DNA of 64,000 nucleotides from Faecalibacterium sp. I3-3-89 (GTDB lineage: Bacteria > Bacillota > Clostridia > Oscillospirales > Ruminococcaceae). The position numbers and the translations under genes are program-made. How positions within the stretch are numbered: position 1 is the first letter of the stretch; each line of letters starts with the position of its first letter. The notes under the pieces were generated by a model. The model saw only the letters and a program-made list of their open reading frames with translations, was not told the origin of the DNA and did no database searches. This document shows, piece after piece, positions 1-8,601 of the stretch. The stretch covers positions 2,752,188 to 2,816,187 of the forward strand of contig NZ_CP094468.1 in the NCBI RefSeq assembly GCF_023347275.1, given 5' to 3'.

Positions 1-5
1 CAATT

Positions 6-25
6 ATCCTGTAATCAGGATTTTT
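6..25 (+). terminator. Weak hairpin plus T-run before the radical SAM gene
   Basis: A 6-bp stem (ATCCTG / CAGGAT) with a TAAT loop is followed by TTTT. It sits 22 bases before the start of the radical SAM gene. In RiPP clusters a leaky terminator often separates a highly expressed precursor-peptide gene from its maturase, so a precursor may lie just left of the window. That last step is inference; the precursor is not visible. Confidence 0.35.
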
Positions 26-47
26 ATATAGATAAAGAGGAGCTAAT

Positions 48-1298
48 ATGTATACAGTACCCAGCTATGTGACCTATCGCACGGAAGAAGATGCTATTTA
101 TATTACATCAGAATTGTATCGCAATACCGTCCGGCTGACCGATCATGGCCTGCAGAAGGAGTTCATCAATCTCACCCGTTGCGGCGGCTGTGCGGAACTG
201 AATACGCCGTTGACACGCTATCTGCATGAGCAAGAGCTTCTGGTAACCGAGGAAGAACTGGACCATGCGCTGCACCAGGTGAGATCTTTGCTGGATAATA
301 TCTTCATGGTAACATTGATGCCGACGGAAGGCTGCAATTTCCGCTGCCCATATTGCTATGAAGATCACCATGCGGTCAGTATGACTCGTGACACACTGGA
401 CCGAATTGAGGAGTATATAACTGCACAAGCGCCGCGCTATAAACAGGTCATACTTGCATGGTTTGGAGGTGAACCTACTCTTTGCAAAGACACTGTGCTG
501 GAAGTGTCCAACATTGTGCAAAATCTGCAGAAACAGTATGGCTTTCACTATGCTGCCAATATGACCACCAATGGTTATCTGCTGAATGACAAGCTATTTC
601 GGCAGTTCTATCAGGCAGGGATCACCAGCTATCAAATTACAATTGATGGTTGGAATCACGACAAGACTCGGCCCCATGTATCCGGCAAAGGAACCCTGCA
701 GACCATCATTAACAATCTGGCCTCTCTTTCCAAGTTGCCGCCGGCAGAGTATTCCTTTCATATCACGCTGCGCCACAATATTCTGGCCGACGATGAGGAC
801 TACAGTTGGTATGATTATCTGTACCGTCTGTTTGGGCATGACAAACGCTTCGCCGTACTTGTTCGTGCTGTTGGTGACTGGGGTGGTGAAGGCGTCCACA
901 GTCTATCCATCCTTCATCAGGATACAAAAGATGTGTTGGTAGCAAAACATGTTGCATATCTGGATAAGATCGGGATGTCGTGTCATAACCACAGAAACGG
1001 AGCCCTTGCACAGGTGTGCTACGCTTCCTATCCACATAGCATGGTATTCCGGGCCAATGGAAAAATTGGCAAATGCACTGTGGCGCTTGACCACCCGCAA
1101 AACCAGTTAGGTTGGGTTGATCCCGAAAAAGGTATTGTGATCGACCCGGAGGTTAACTGCCGGTGGAGCTTTTCTGATCTGAAGCCCGAGTGTCGTAGCT
1201 GCCGGAATGTTTTGCGCTGCATGAATATGCAGTGCAAAAAGTCTGAAATTATTGATGGAAAGACAGTTTGCCTCTATAGAAAATCAGAATGTGTGTAA
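48..1298 (+). CDS. Radical SAM/SPASM protein, probable peptide (RiPP) maturase
   Basis: 416 residues, start ATG with an AAAGAGGAG ribosome site. The radical SAM cluster motif CNFRCPYC places cysteines at about residues 96, 100 and 103, for the [4Fe-4S] cluster that cleaves S-adenosylmethionine. The C-terminal third is cysteine-rich (YASYPH region, GKIGKC, then CRSC, RCMNMQC and a final C), as in SPASM auxiliary-cluster domains. Residues 1-90 before the barrel resemble the N-terminal extension of peptide-modifying members. Such enzymes install thioether or carbon-carbon crosslinks in ribosomal peptides, or mature sulfatases. The next gene is a peptide-type ABC exporter, which favours a RiPP role; no sulfatase lies nearby. 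Substrate unknown: no precursor peptide is visible to the right, and the left edge of the window cuts the upstream region. Confidence 0.8.
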   Translation: MYTVPSYVTYRTEEDAIYITSELYRNTVRLTDHGLQKEFINLTRCGGCAELNTPLTRYLHEQELLVTEEELDHALHQVRSLLDNIFMVTLMPTEGCNFRCPYCYEDHHAVSMTRDTLDRIEEYITAQAPRYKQVILAWFGGEPTLCKDTVLEVSNIVQNLQKQYGFHYAANMTTNGYLLNDKLFRQFYQAGITSYQITIDGWNHDKTRPHVSGKGTLQTIINNLASLSKLPPAEYSFHITLRHNILADDEDYSWYDYLYRLFGHDKRFAVLVRAVGDWGGEGVHSLSILHQDTKDVLVAKHVAYLDKIGMSCHNHRNGALAQVCYASYPHSMVFRANGKIGKCTVALDHPQNQLGWVDPEKGIVIDPEVNCRWSFSDLKPECRSCRNVLRCMNMQCKKSEIIDGKTVCLYRKSECV

Positions 1299-1427
1299 TC
1301 AGTTAACTAACGCAAAACGATATGTTTATTCCTCATCCTGTGTGCTACAATTTGAATCAGAAAGAGCAAAGCACACAATCCACTGTTCATAGAGACAGAT
1401 GGAACGATCACAGAAGAGGTGGAAATC

Positions 1428-3041
1428 ATGAAGTATTATCTCAAAAAGTGCTGGCCCACTGTTACAGCGGCCTCCATCTGTATGGTTGTTGCCTATGGTT
1501 TGCAGGTCTGCACCAGTCTGGTACAGATTCAGATCACCCAGGGACTGCTGGACGGTGATCTGCGGGCTTTCACCATTCGGATCATTCTTCTTCTGCTGAC
1601 CTGGCTGGCCGTGGTCCTTTGCCTGATTGCAGAGACCTTCTTCCAGGGCCGGGCCGTGCGCCGGATGAACAACGCTCTGCGCCGGGATATGGCAGCGGGC
1701 CTGTTGCACAAGACCCATCAGGAGTATCATAAGCAGGAGAGCGGCGAGTACCTCTCCCAGTTTACCAACGACGTGAACCAGATTGAGCAGATGGCCTGGA
1801 CTCCGTTTTTCACCATCATGGGTTCTGCGGCACAGGTGGTGTTCGGCATCGTTGCACTGGCATCCATTCATTGGCTGCTTCTGGTGATTTCTCTGGTCAT
1901 CGCATTGGTTATGATCTTCGTTCCTCGTCTGTTCAGCAAACGGTTGGGAACCGTTGGCACAGCCTGTGCCGCCAGCCAGGCTGACAGCGTCAGTAAAATC
2001 AAGGATCTGCTGGCAGGTTACGATGTGCTTCGCTTCTTTGGCAAGGATGAACGGTTTACCAGCGGAGTCGATGCAGCCAGCGACAGCATGGAGCAGGCCA
2101 AGTACAAACTGACCATCAACAAGGACGGCATCGGCTGTGGTCTGGCCTATGTCAGCGCCGTCTGCCAAGTGGCCGTTGTCATCCTGCTGGGTGTCCTGAT
2201 CCTCAATGATATGATTCCTCTGGCCACCTTTATGGGCACCGGTACCATCTGCGCCGGCGTGTATAATGGACTGAACCAGGTGTCCAAACTTGCAGTGTCC
2301 TTCTCGGCCAGCAAGCCCTATTTCGATAAGATTACCATCCATGCCGGCGAGGCGCAGCTTCCTGATTTCGGTCTGCCTACCCTGCAGGAAGGCATTACGG
2401 TCAAGGATGTCTCTTTCGGCTACGATGAAAAGAAGCCGATCCTGGTCCACATGAACGCGGAATTCAAGAAAGGCGGCAAATACGCCCTCACCGGTCCCTC
2501 CGGCTGCGGCAAGAGCACCCTGCTGAAGATTCTTCTGGGCTGGCTGCCCGGCTACCAGGGCAAGGTCCTTTATGACGAGAGAGACGTGCGGGATTACACG
2601 CCCGAGCAGCTCCAGCAGAAAATGAGCTACATCGAACAGAATGTGTTCCTGTTCAATACCACCATCCGTGAGAACATTACCCTGGGTGAGCACTTTACCG
2701 ACGAGCAGATGGAAAAGGCACTGCGTGACAGCGCCCTGGCAGGCGACCTTGCCAATATGCCCAAGGGTCTGGATACGCCGGTGGGCGAGGAAGGCAACGC
2801 CCTCTCGGGCGGCCAGAAGCAGCGCGTGGCCATCGCCCGTGCTCTGATCCATAACCGCAGCATCCTGCTGGTGGATGAGGGCACCAGCGCCCTGGACCAG
2901 AAGAACGCCGACATCGTGGAGAAGAGCCTGCTGTCCAACCCTGACCTGACCCTGATCCTGATTAGCCATCACCTGAGCGACGAACGTAAAGCCCAGTTCG
3001 ATCATGTGTACGAGTTGACGCCCGCATCTTCTATTGTCTGA
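1428..3041 (+). CDS. ABC exporter, fused membrane and ATPase domains
   Basis: 537 residues if started at the ATG at 1428, which has AGAGGTGG six bases before it; an in-frame GTG at 1419 is less well placed. Residues 1 to about 300 hold several hydrophobic spans of a type IV exporter domain. The ATPase follows with Walker A (GPSGCGKST), signature LSGGQKQR and Walker B ILLVDEGTSALD. There is no N-terminal C39 peptidase domain, so any leader peptide would have to be cut by another protease. It lies 129 bases after the radical SAM gene on the same strand, so export of the modified peptide, or self-immunity, is the likely role. A multidrug-type exporter remains possible. Confidence 0.8.
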   Translation: MKYYLKKCWPTVTAASICMVVAYGLQVCTSLVQIQITQGLLDGDLRAFTIRIILLLLTWLAVVLCLIAETFFQGRAVRRMNNALRRDMAAGLLHKTHQEYHKQESGEYLSQFTNDVNQIEQMAWTPFFTIMGSAAQVVFGIVALASIHWLLLVISLVIALVMIFVPRLFSKRLGTVGTACAASQADSVSKIKDLLAGYDVLRFFGKDERFTSGVDAASDSMEQAKYKLTINKDGIGCGLAYVSAVCQVAVVILLGVLILNDMIPLATFMGTGTICAGVYNGLNQVSKLAVSFSASKPYFDKITIHAGEAQLPDFGLPTLQEGITVKDVSFGYDEKKPILVHMNAEFKKGGKYALTGPSGCGKSTLLKILLGWLPGYQGKVLYDERDVRDYTPEQLQQKMSYIEQNVFLFNTTIRENITLGEHFTDEQMEKALRDSALAGDLANMPKGLDTPVGEEGNALSGGQKQRVAIARALIHNRSILLVDEGTSALDQKNADIVEKSLLSNPDLTLILISHHLSDERKAQFDHVYELTPASSIV

Positions 3042-3096
3042 AACCGGGAAGCAACGCAATAGCCGGAAGAATCCAAAGAAACCGTGCCGGGGTTTC

Positions 3097-3140
3097 GTGA
3101 CACACGACTTTGTTTGCAAAGTCTAGTGTGTTACACCTTG
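3097..3140 (+). other. Candidate oriT (MobV/pMV158-type nick region)
   Basis: The inverted repeat GACTTTG (3106-3112) / CAAAGTC (3117-3123) is followed directly by TAGTGTG (3124-3130) and TTA. TAGTGTG/TTA is the published nick sequence of the MobM relaxase of pMV158, and the hairpin just 5' of it matches the pMV158 layout. The site lies between the ABC exporter and the XRE gene, about 3.8 kb from the MobV relaxase gene. The nick would fall between 3130 and 3131 on the plus strand. The sequence match is direct; activity is inference. Confidence 0.5.
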
Positions 3141-3331
3141 GTTCCGGCTGATGCGGAAAAGGGACTGCGAGCAGCTCCGGCAAGCACCTATTCTGCGGCA
3201 GAAGGATGCGCGGATGGGGATGGCAGCTAATGGTTTCTGCCCACCCAGCGCAGGCTTGCAGAGGAACCAATGGTGTACGTTCTCCCGTCCTGCCGCAGCA
3301 GCGTTTTCCCTATAAGGCGCAGGGCAAATGA

Positions 3332-4147
3332 TCAGCGTCTGTGCTTGCCCCGCATCCCTGCCTTTGTGCGGTGCTTCAGCATGGAGGATTTGTTGAACAC
3401 CCGCAGCAGGGTCATCTGTTCTTCTTTTGTCAGCTTGGAATAGTCGATGCCGATCTGTCCCATCAGGACATTCATCTTCTTTTCCAACGGAGAACCTTCA
3501 AACTTCTGTGCATTTTCAAGCTGCTTCCTCGCTTGCTCGACCGCTGCGCCGTCCGACGTGGTCTTATCGGTCCCATGTGCCGCTTTGATCTGCTTCAGGA
3601 TCGCCGCCAGCTCATCATAGAGGATCTGCCCGAAATATTCGTCCTCGTTGATCTGCGCCGCCTTCAGCGTCCGCATGGTCAGGTCCTCTGCATCGGCATG
3701 GTATCGCTTTTCCAGTTCCTGCCGGGTGGCTTCCACCATGGCATTCATATCCCGGATGCGGTCACTGACCAGACCGTCCACACAGATCTCAAGGTCGGTC
3801 ATCCACCGGGAAAAATCGGGATGTTCCAAAAGTTCACACAGCAGCCGATGATTGAAATTCCCATTCCTTAATACGTCCACTGCGCCATCGCTCAGATGCA
3901 AGTCCGAAAGGACTGCATCTGGGCGTTTTTTGTTTTCCGTCACGCCCAACAGGTAGTCCGTGGTCACGCCATAGAACTCAGCCAGCGTTGTCACCGCATA
4001 AATGCTGAGGTCGGTCACATCGTCACTCTCGTATTTCGACAATGCCGATTTGGACAGACCCGTCTGCTCTGCCAGCGTTTCCAGCTTCAGACTCCGCTCC
4101 ACACGCAGGTCTTTGAGCCGTTCTCCCAGTGTCAGCTTGATGTTCAT
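3332..4147 (-). CDS. XRE-family transcriptional regulator
   Basis: 271 residues from the ATG at 4147, preceded by GGAGGT at good spacing; a longer in-frame start 36 bases upstream lacks such a site. The N-terminal 65 residues form a Cro/CI-type helix-turn-helix (LGERLKDLRVERSLKLETLAEQTGLSKSALSKYE, quoted in part here as its key region at residues 6-40), ending in the Y-G-V-T-T-D-Y-L-L-G motif. The remaining ~200 residues are helical, charged and of unknown function. It is transcribed away from the replication and mobilization genes and has its own promoter. It probably represses the element's own genes; the signal that relieves this is not visible. Confidence 0.75.
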   Translation of the reverse strand: MNIKLTLGERLKDLRVERSLKLETLAEQTGLSKSALSKYESDDVTDLSIYAVTTLAEFYGVTTDYLLGVTENKKRPDAVLSDLHLSDGAVDVLRNGNFNHRLLCELLEHPDFSRWMTDLEICVDGLVSDRIRDMNAMVEATRQELEKRYHADAEDLTMRTLKAAQINEDEYFGQILYDELAAILKQIKAAHGTDKTTSDGAAVEQARKQLENAQKFEGSPLEKKMNVLMGQIGIDYSKLTKEEQMTLLRVFNKSSMLKHRTKAGMRGKHRR

Positions 4148-4173
4148 GGTCGCACCTCCGATGTTTTTTGCAC

Positions 4174-4202
4174 AGTATACCACTTCCGGCGGTTCCTGTC
4201 CA
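4174..4202 (-). promoter_or_regulatory. Promoter of the XRE regulator
   Basis: On the minus strand TGGACA (4197-4202) and TATACT (4174-4179) are separated by 17 bases, 27 bases upstream of the XRE start codon. The match to the sigma-A consensus is 5/6 for each box. Confidence 0.6.
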
Positions 4203-4593
4203 TAAGCGTGGAATTTTGCAGTTTCTGCACCTGTTTTCCGACATTATGGATATACGGCACAGCAGCCATGGAGGTGCTATCCTATAGACAGAAGGAAAAC
4301 ATATCACTCCCCAGCAGCGAACATATTAAGGGCTTCCCGTAAAAGCCCTCCCGAATCATATAACCGAACCTTGACAACAGAATGACCGTCCGAACTGCCC
4401 AGACCGCCAAGACCTCCCATCGGGGGAGCGAGCGCCCTGCATAGGGCCGACACAGAGTCCAAAAAGATTTCCTGTCGGGAGGCAGCAAGGGAGACCGGCT
4501 TCACCGAAGTTCCCATTTGGGGGACCCCGGTGACTTTGAACGTGGCAGGGATCAAAACGATCCGTGCCAAAACCTTTGACCAAAGGAGAAATT
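4203..4593. other. Gene-free control region of the mobile element
   Basis: No convincing reading frame. It contains a hairpin (AGGGCTT / AAAAGCCCT, about 4328-4347), a TTGACA box at 4371 without an obvious partner, and an inverted repeat CACCG...CGGTG enclosing TCCC/GGGGA at about 4501-4532. It lies between the divergent XRE gene and the primase gene, so operators or a leader RNA for the replication genes are plausible. I cannot assign any of these. Confidence 0.4.
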
Positions 4594-5196
4594 TTGAGTT
4601 TATATCAAAAGATCAAGTCCGCCATCACCGTTCGGCAGGTGGGAGAGATGTACGGCATGAAGCCCGACCGCCATGGCATGGTGTGCTGTCCGTTCCATTC
4701 TGACAGCGACCCCAGCATGAAGCTGAACGACACCTATTATTACTGTTTTGGCTGTGGGGCCAACGGAGATGCCATCGACCTCACCGCCAAACTGTTCGAC
4801 CTGAACCCCCGGCAAGCCGCCGAGAAGCTCGCAAGTGACTTCGGGCTTGACCCGGACAAGCCGCCCGCCAATGCCATCGCTCTGCCGCCGCCCAAGCGTG
4901 GCCTGACAGACGAGCAGTGGGCAGACATCGCCTACTGCCTGCGGGTGCTGACCGATTATCTCGACCTGCTGCACGACTGGCGAGAGCGCTACAAGCCCAC
5001 CACCCCGGAGGAGCCGCTGGACGAGCGGTTCGTGGAAGCTCTCCACATGACCGAGACCGTCGAGCACCTGACGGACTGCGTTGCATTTGGGACACCCCAG
5101 CAGAAAGCCGCTGCCGCCGCACAGCTGCTGTCCGGGTCGTACCTGCTGATGCTGGAGGAGCGCACCGACCGCCTTGCTCTGGCAAAGTGCGCCTGA
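4594..5196 (+). CDS. CHC2 zinc-finger primase-like protein
   Basis: About 200 residues from the TTG at 4594, which has AAAGGAG five to six bases before it; an in-frame GTG at 4564 has no such site. The first 75 residues carry a DnaG-type zinc ribbon: VCCPFHSD...S-M-K-L followed by YYYCFGCGANGD, giving the C-H-C-C ligand set. The TOPRIM catalytic domain of DnaG is absent, and the rest is helical with no recognised motif. Stand-alone CHC2 proteins like this occur in Firmicutes integrative elements next to a D5/P4-type helicase, as here. The likely role is priming or template recognition for replication of the excised element. Confidence 0.7.
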   Translation: MSLYQKIKSAITVRQVGEMYGMKPDRHGMVCCPFHSDSDPSMKLNDTYYYCFGCGANGDAIDLTAKLFDLNPRQAAEKLASDFGLDPDKPPANAIALPPPKRGLTDEQWADIAYCLRVLTDYLDLLHDWRERYKPTTPEEPLDERFVEALHMTETVEHLTDCVAFGTPQQKAAAAAQLLSGSYLLMLEERTDRLALAKCA

Positions 5197-5269
5197 CGAT
5201 TGATTCACCTGAAGTGGTGGGTCTCACGGTGAGACCTACCACTTCACTTTCCTAAAGGAGAACCACCAC

Positions 5270-6586
5270 ATGAAGAAAAACATTTCCCGCAACCCTTTAT
5301 GGCCGGACTGGTACAACGGTAAGAAGATCGATGAAGTCCAGTTTGGCCGTGCCTTTCTGGAACAATGGCCGCTGAAATGCGTCAACGGTACGCTGTACAC
5401 GCTGGACGGCCCGGTAGAGGACGAAAGCGAGATCAAGCAGCGCATCTTGGAGAACATCGAGGAATATGTCACCTCCAGCTTGTCCAAAAAAGTCACCAAC
5501 ATTCTGGAGACCATCAAGCTGCTGGCTTTTTCCGACCCGTTCCCCATCGAGCAGGACTGCATCCACCTCCAGAACGGCGTGTACCATCTGCCGGACGGCT
5601 CTTTTCAGGAGAGCCGCCTGTTCTGCCAGAACCGCCTGCCTGTGAGGTATGACCCCAAAGCCGCCACCCCTGACCGCTGGCTGACCTTTCTGCACGAGCT
5701 GCTGGACGATGCCGACATCCCCACCTTGCAGGAATATCTGGGCTACTGCCTGATCCCCAGCACCAAGGGGCAGAAGATGATGCTCATTGTCGGCAAGGGA
5801 GGCGAAGGCAAGTCCCGCATCGGGCTGGTGCTGAAACGGCTCATGGGGGATGCCGCCAGCAACGGCAGCGTCCAGAAAGTGGAGAACAACCGCTTTGCCC
5901 GTGCCGATCTGGAACGCCGCCTGCTGATGATCGACGATGATATGGACATGAACGCCCTGCCCAAGACGAATTATATTAAGACCATCGTGACCGCCGAAGC
6001 CAAGCTGGACTTGGAGCGCAAAGGTGTCCAGAGCTACCAGCGGGACATTTATGCCCGGTTCCTCTGCTTCGGCAACGGTGCGCTGACCTCACTGTACGAC
6101 CATTCGGACGGTTTCTTTCGCCGCCAGCTCATCCTGACCACCAAGAACAAGCCTGCTGACCGCACAGATGACCCCTTCCTTGTGGAGAAGATGTGCGCCG
6201 AGTTGGAAGGCATCCTGCTCTGGTGTCTGGAAGGGCTGCACCGGCTGGTGCAGAACGATTTCCGCTTCACGGTCAGCAAACGAGCCGCGGCCAACGTGGA
6301 CACCATCAAGCGCAGCAGCAACAATGTCATCGACTTCATGGAGTCCGAGGGCTATTTCCGCTTCAAGGCGGACTACTCCATCAGCTCCAAGGAGTTCTAC
6401 GACATTTATAAGCAGTGGTGCGAGGACAACGCCTACCACAGCGTATCTGCCATCCGTTTCAGCGCGGAACTGCGACAGAACGACCGCCGCTATAACCTTG
6501 AAGCCACCAACAACATCTACCTGCCCGGTGGCCGCAGGGTGCGGGGTTTTGTAGGCATCGAGCCGCTTGTCCACCCCTGCCCGTAA
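5270..6586 (+). CDS. D5/P4-type DNA helicase (phage/plasmid primase family)
   Basis: 438 residues, ATG with AAAGGAG upstream. Around residues 173-180 there is a Walker A of the SF3 helicase kind (GKGGEGKS), followed by an acidic Walker B-like stretch (LLMIDDDMD) and sensor region (FLCFGNGAL). The ~150 residues before it fit the D5 N-terminal domain (LDDADIPTLQEYLGY). The C-terminal part (IDFMESEGYFRF, SKEFYDIYKQWCEDN) matches the winged-helix DNA-binding tail of poxvirus D5-like proteins. It probably unwinds the element's origin together with the CHC2 protein encoded 74 bases upstream. The GTAC-rich repeat cluster immediately downstream is the obvious candidate binding region. Confidence 0.8.
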   Translation: MKKNISRNPLWPDWYNGKKIDEVQFGRAFLEQWPLKCVNGTLYTLDGPVEDESEIKQRILENIEEYVTSSLSKKVTNILETIKLLAFSDPFPIEQDCIHLQNGVYHLPDGSFQESRLFCQNRLPVRYDPKAATPDRWLTFLHELLDDADIPTLQEYLGYCLIPSTKGQKMMLIVGKGGEGKSRIGLVLKRLMGDAASNGSVQKVENNRFARADLERRLLMIDDDMDMNALPKTNYIKTIVTAEAKLDLERKGVQSYQRDIYARFLCFGNGALTSLYDHSDGFFRRQLILTTKNKPADRTDDPFLVEKMCAELEGILLWCLEGLHRLVQNDFRFTVSKRAAANVDTIKRSSNNVIDFMESEGYFRFKADYSISSKEFYDIYKQWCEDNAYHSVSAIRFSAELRQNDRRYNLEATNNIYLPGGRRVRGFVGIEPLVHPCP

Positions 6587-6614
6587 AAAGTGTATTTTTT
6601 CACGGAAGAAGTTC

Positions 6615-6763
6615 GTACAACCTGTACGGTCTGTACTTGTACGCATCTGTACGGCGAGTTGAAGCGTTTTAAAACGTGTTATCGTTTATATTTCGCATTT
6701 CCGTACGTCGTACGAACCGTACAGGTTATTTGAAGTCCGTACGCAATTTTTTCAGATGCGTAC
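6615..6763. repeat. GTAC iteron cluster, candidate origin of the element
   Basis: Ten GTAC cores occur in about 150 bp, at 6615, 6624, 6633, 6639, 6649, 6703, 6710, 6719, 6739 and 6760. Many extend to CTGTACGG or its complement CCGTAC(A)G. They fall in two groups separated by an AT-rich stretch (about 6668-6698). Such iterons beside a helicase gene are typical of replication origins or binding sites of initiators. The repeat is seen directly; the function is inferred. Confidence 0.55.
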
Positions 6764-6767
6764 GGAG

Positions 6768-6798
6768 CAATCAAGTTCGCATTGTGCGAACTTGATTG
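6768..6798. repeat. Perfect 14-bp inverted repeat with 3-nt loop
   Basis: CAATCAAGTTCGCA (6768-6781) and its exact complement (6785-6798) flank TTG. It follows the iterons and precedes the second oriT candidate. No T-run follows, so it is not a classical terminator. A single-strand origin, a regulator site or part of the transfer origin are options. Confidence 0.6.
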
Positions 6799-6846
6799 TA
6801 GCTCTCCCGCAGGAGGCGTTCCCCCTCGGAGAGTCCTCGAAGAGCC

Positions 6847-6900
6847 CACTACACTTTGCAGCCCATAGGGATGAAAGTGTTATAGTGGGTTATTACACTT
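6847..6900 (+). other. Candidate oriT directly upstream of the relaxase gene
   Basis: CACTACACTTT (6847-6857) pairs with AAAGTGT...AGTG (6874-6887, with a three-base bulge). This is followed by TAGTGGG (6883-6889) and TTA, then ACACTT (6895-6900), which pairs with AAGTGT (6875-6880). The arrangement is that of MobV-family origins, with one base differing from the pMV158 nick motif TAGTGTG/TTA. Its place 60 bases before the MobV gene makes it the better positional candidate of the two. Confidence 0.55.
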
Positions 6901-6962
6901 CCGAAGAAGTGCATCTTCGTTCCCCGTCACCTTTCGATGAACCTTGAAAGGAGGGATGCCCT

Positions 6963-8228
6963 TTGGCAAGAAACGATGGCGTTGACCGCACCAGTGTCCG
7001 GAATCTCGCCGTTTCGGACAAGGCCGTTGGCAACACCCAGCAGCACAATGAGCGTGAAAAGGACAGCTATCGGAACCCCGACATTATCCCCCAGCGCACT
7101 GCATGGAACGTCCACTTCAAAAAGCCAACTGCCAGCTACACCGACCTATTCGCCCAACTGGAAGCCGCCGGAACCATCTCCACGCGCGGCTTGAAGCCGG
7201 ATGCTATCCACTACTGTGAACTTGTCTTTGATGTCAACTCTGCCTACTTTGACAATCACGGCGGCTATGAGTTCGCCAAGCAGTTCTATGAGGATGCCTA
7301 CAAAGCAGCCGTTCAAATCGTGGGCGGTGAGCAGTATATTCTCTCGGCTGTCATGCACGCCGATGAAATCAACCGCGCCATGACCGAAGCACTAGGCCGC
7401 GAAGTTTACCACTACCACCTCCATGTGGTCTATGTACCTGTGGTGGAAAAGCAGATCCTGTGGTCGAAACGCTGCAAGGACAAGGCACTGGTCGGCACCG
7501 TCAAGGAGACCGTCATGCAGGTCAGCCGGAGCAAGAAGTGGGCATCCAAGCCCCTGCTGGACGATGCTGGAGAGCCCGTCCTGCAAAAGAACGGCAAACC
7601 AGTCCTGAAGAAGTCGTACAGCATCCTGCAAGACGATTTCTTCAACTATATGCACAATGCCGGGTACACCGATGTAGAGCGCGGCGAGCGCGGCAGCACC
7701 GAAGAACACCTGACCGTCACCCAGTTCAAAGTCCAGCGGGAGCAGGAGCGTCTGGACAGCCTGACTGCACAAGCCGACGAACAAGCACAGTCGCTTGCTA
7801 AAACCAGTCAGACCCTCTCCAAAAAGGAGAAGGAACTTGCCGCTGTGCAGAAAAAGGCCACACTCACGAAAGAAGCCCTCATTCATGCGCGTGATCTGGA
7901 TTATATCGGCAAGCGCACCTTCCTCGGCAACTACTCGCTGACCGAAGAAGAATTTTCCAAACTGAAAAAACAGGCTGACCACGGCTATATGATGGACGTA
8001 GAGAACCGCCGCCTGAAAGAAGAACTTTCCACCGCCAAGAAGGAAGCCATTCATTGGAGCAACAAGTACCACGACCTGTGGTACGATGTAAAGCCCTATC
8101 TGGATGCGCTCCACCGTGCTCCTGAACTGGTGCGCGGTTTTCTGGAAAAGATTCTTGCTCCCAAGCAGGAGCGCACCATGAATGTGCCACAGCGAAACCG
8201 CAAGCGTGGGCAGGATGTAGAACTTTAA
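6963..8228 (+). CDS. MobV-family relaxase (Mob/Pre, plasmid mobilization)
   Basis: 421 residues, TTG start with AAGGAGGG eight bases before it. The N-terminal half carries the Mob_Pre signature: an early RN..R region, a conserved YCELVFDVNS segment, the HADE motif (VMHADEINRA), and the metal-binding HYHLHVVYVPV. Residues 260-370 form a long coiled coil, as in MobM-type proteins. The enzyme nicks its oriT and pilots single-stranded DNA into a helper element's conjugation channel; no transfer-channel genes are present here, so the element is mobilizable rather than self-transmissible. Two candidate oriT sites lie upstream at 3.1 and 6.85 kb. Confidence 0.85.
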   Translation: MARNDGVDRTSVRNLAVSDKAVGNTQQHNEREKDSYRNPDIIPQRTAWNVHFKKPTASYTDLFAQLEAAGTISTRGLKPDAIHYCELVFDVNSAYFDNHGGYEFAKQFYEDAYKAAVQIVGGEQYILSAVMHADEINRAMTEALGREVYHYHLHVVYVPVVEKQILWSKRCKDKALVGTVKETVMQVSRSKKWASKPLLDDAGEPVLQKNGKPVLKKSYSILQDDFFNYMHNAGYTDVERGERGSTEEHLTVTQFKVQREQERLDSLTAQADEQAQSLAKTSQTLSKKEKELAAVQKKATLTKEALIHARDLDYIGKRTFLGNYSLTEEEFSKLKKQADHGYMMDVENRRLKEELSTAKKEAIHWSNKYHDLWYDVKPYLDALHRAPELVRGFLEKILAPKQERTMNVPQRNRKRGQDVEL

Positions 8229-8270
8229 GCTGAATTTTTAGATGATATGACAATATAAGGAGCAATGCTT

Positions 8271-8585
8271 ATGGATTTTGACCGTAATTCTATGACCGTC
8301 CCTGTGCAATCTTCCGATTATACGAATAAGTTCTTGCAAAAGGACTCGAATCTCACTACAATGGAGGTGGTCACTCAAACCAATGCCGTCAAGTCTCCGA
8401 CTGACAGCCCAGCAACCACGAAGCTGGTGTACACGGTGGAAGAGATCGCACGAATGCTGGCCATCAGCCTGCGCTCTGCTTACAACCTGTGCAACAGCAC
8501 CACCGAATTCCGTGTCCTGCGGGTAGGCGGAAGCATCCGTGTACCGAAAGACAGTTTCGATGCGTGGCTCTACCGGGCAGCTTGA
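8271..8585 (+). CDS. Helix-turn-helix protein, excisionase-like
   Basis: About 104 residues from the ATG at 8271 (AAGGAG eight bases upstream); the ATG at 8265 is too close to the ribosome site. The C-terminal 55 residues (VYTVEEIARMLAISLRSAYN..., then RVGGSIRVPKDSFDAWL) are a MerR-like/excisionase winged helix. The first ~45 residues are low in hydrophobicity and probably disordered. It is 16 bases before the integrase gene, a standard xis-int arrangement. It would direct the integrase toward excision; a purely regulatory role is possible. Confidence 0.75.
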   Translation: MDFDRNSMTVPVQSSDYTNKFLQKDSNLTTMEVVTQTNAVKSPTDSPATTKLVYTVEEIARMLAISLRSAYNLCNSTTEFRVLRVGGSIRVPKDSFDAWLYRAA

Positions 8586-8601
8586 TAAGGAGGCAAACAG
8601 T

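Noticed and set aside
6756..6947. A 63-codon frame between helicase and relaxase
   Set aside because: It runs through the hairpin and oriT candidate and has no ribosome site.
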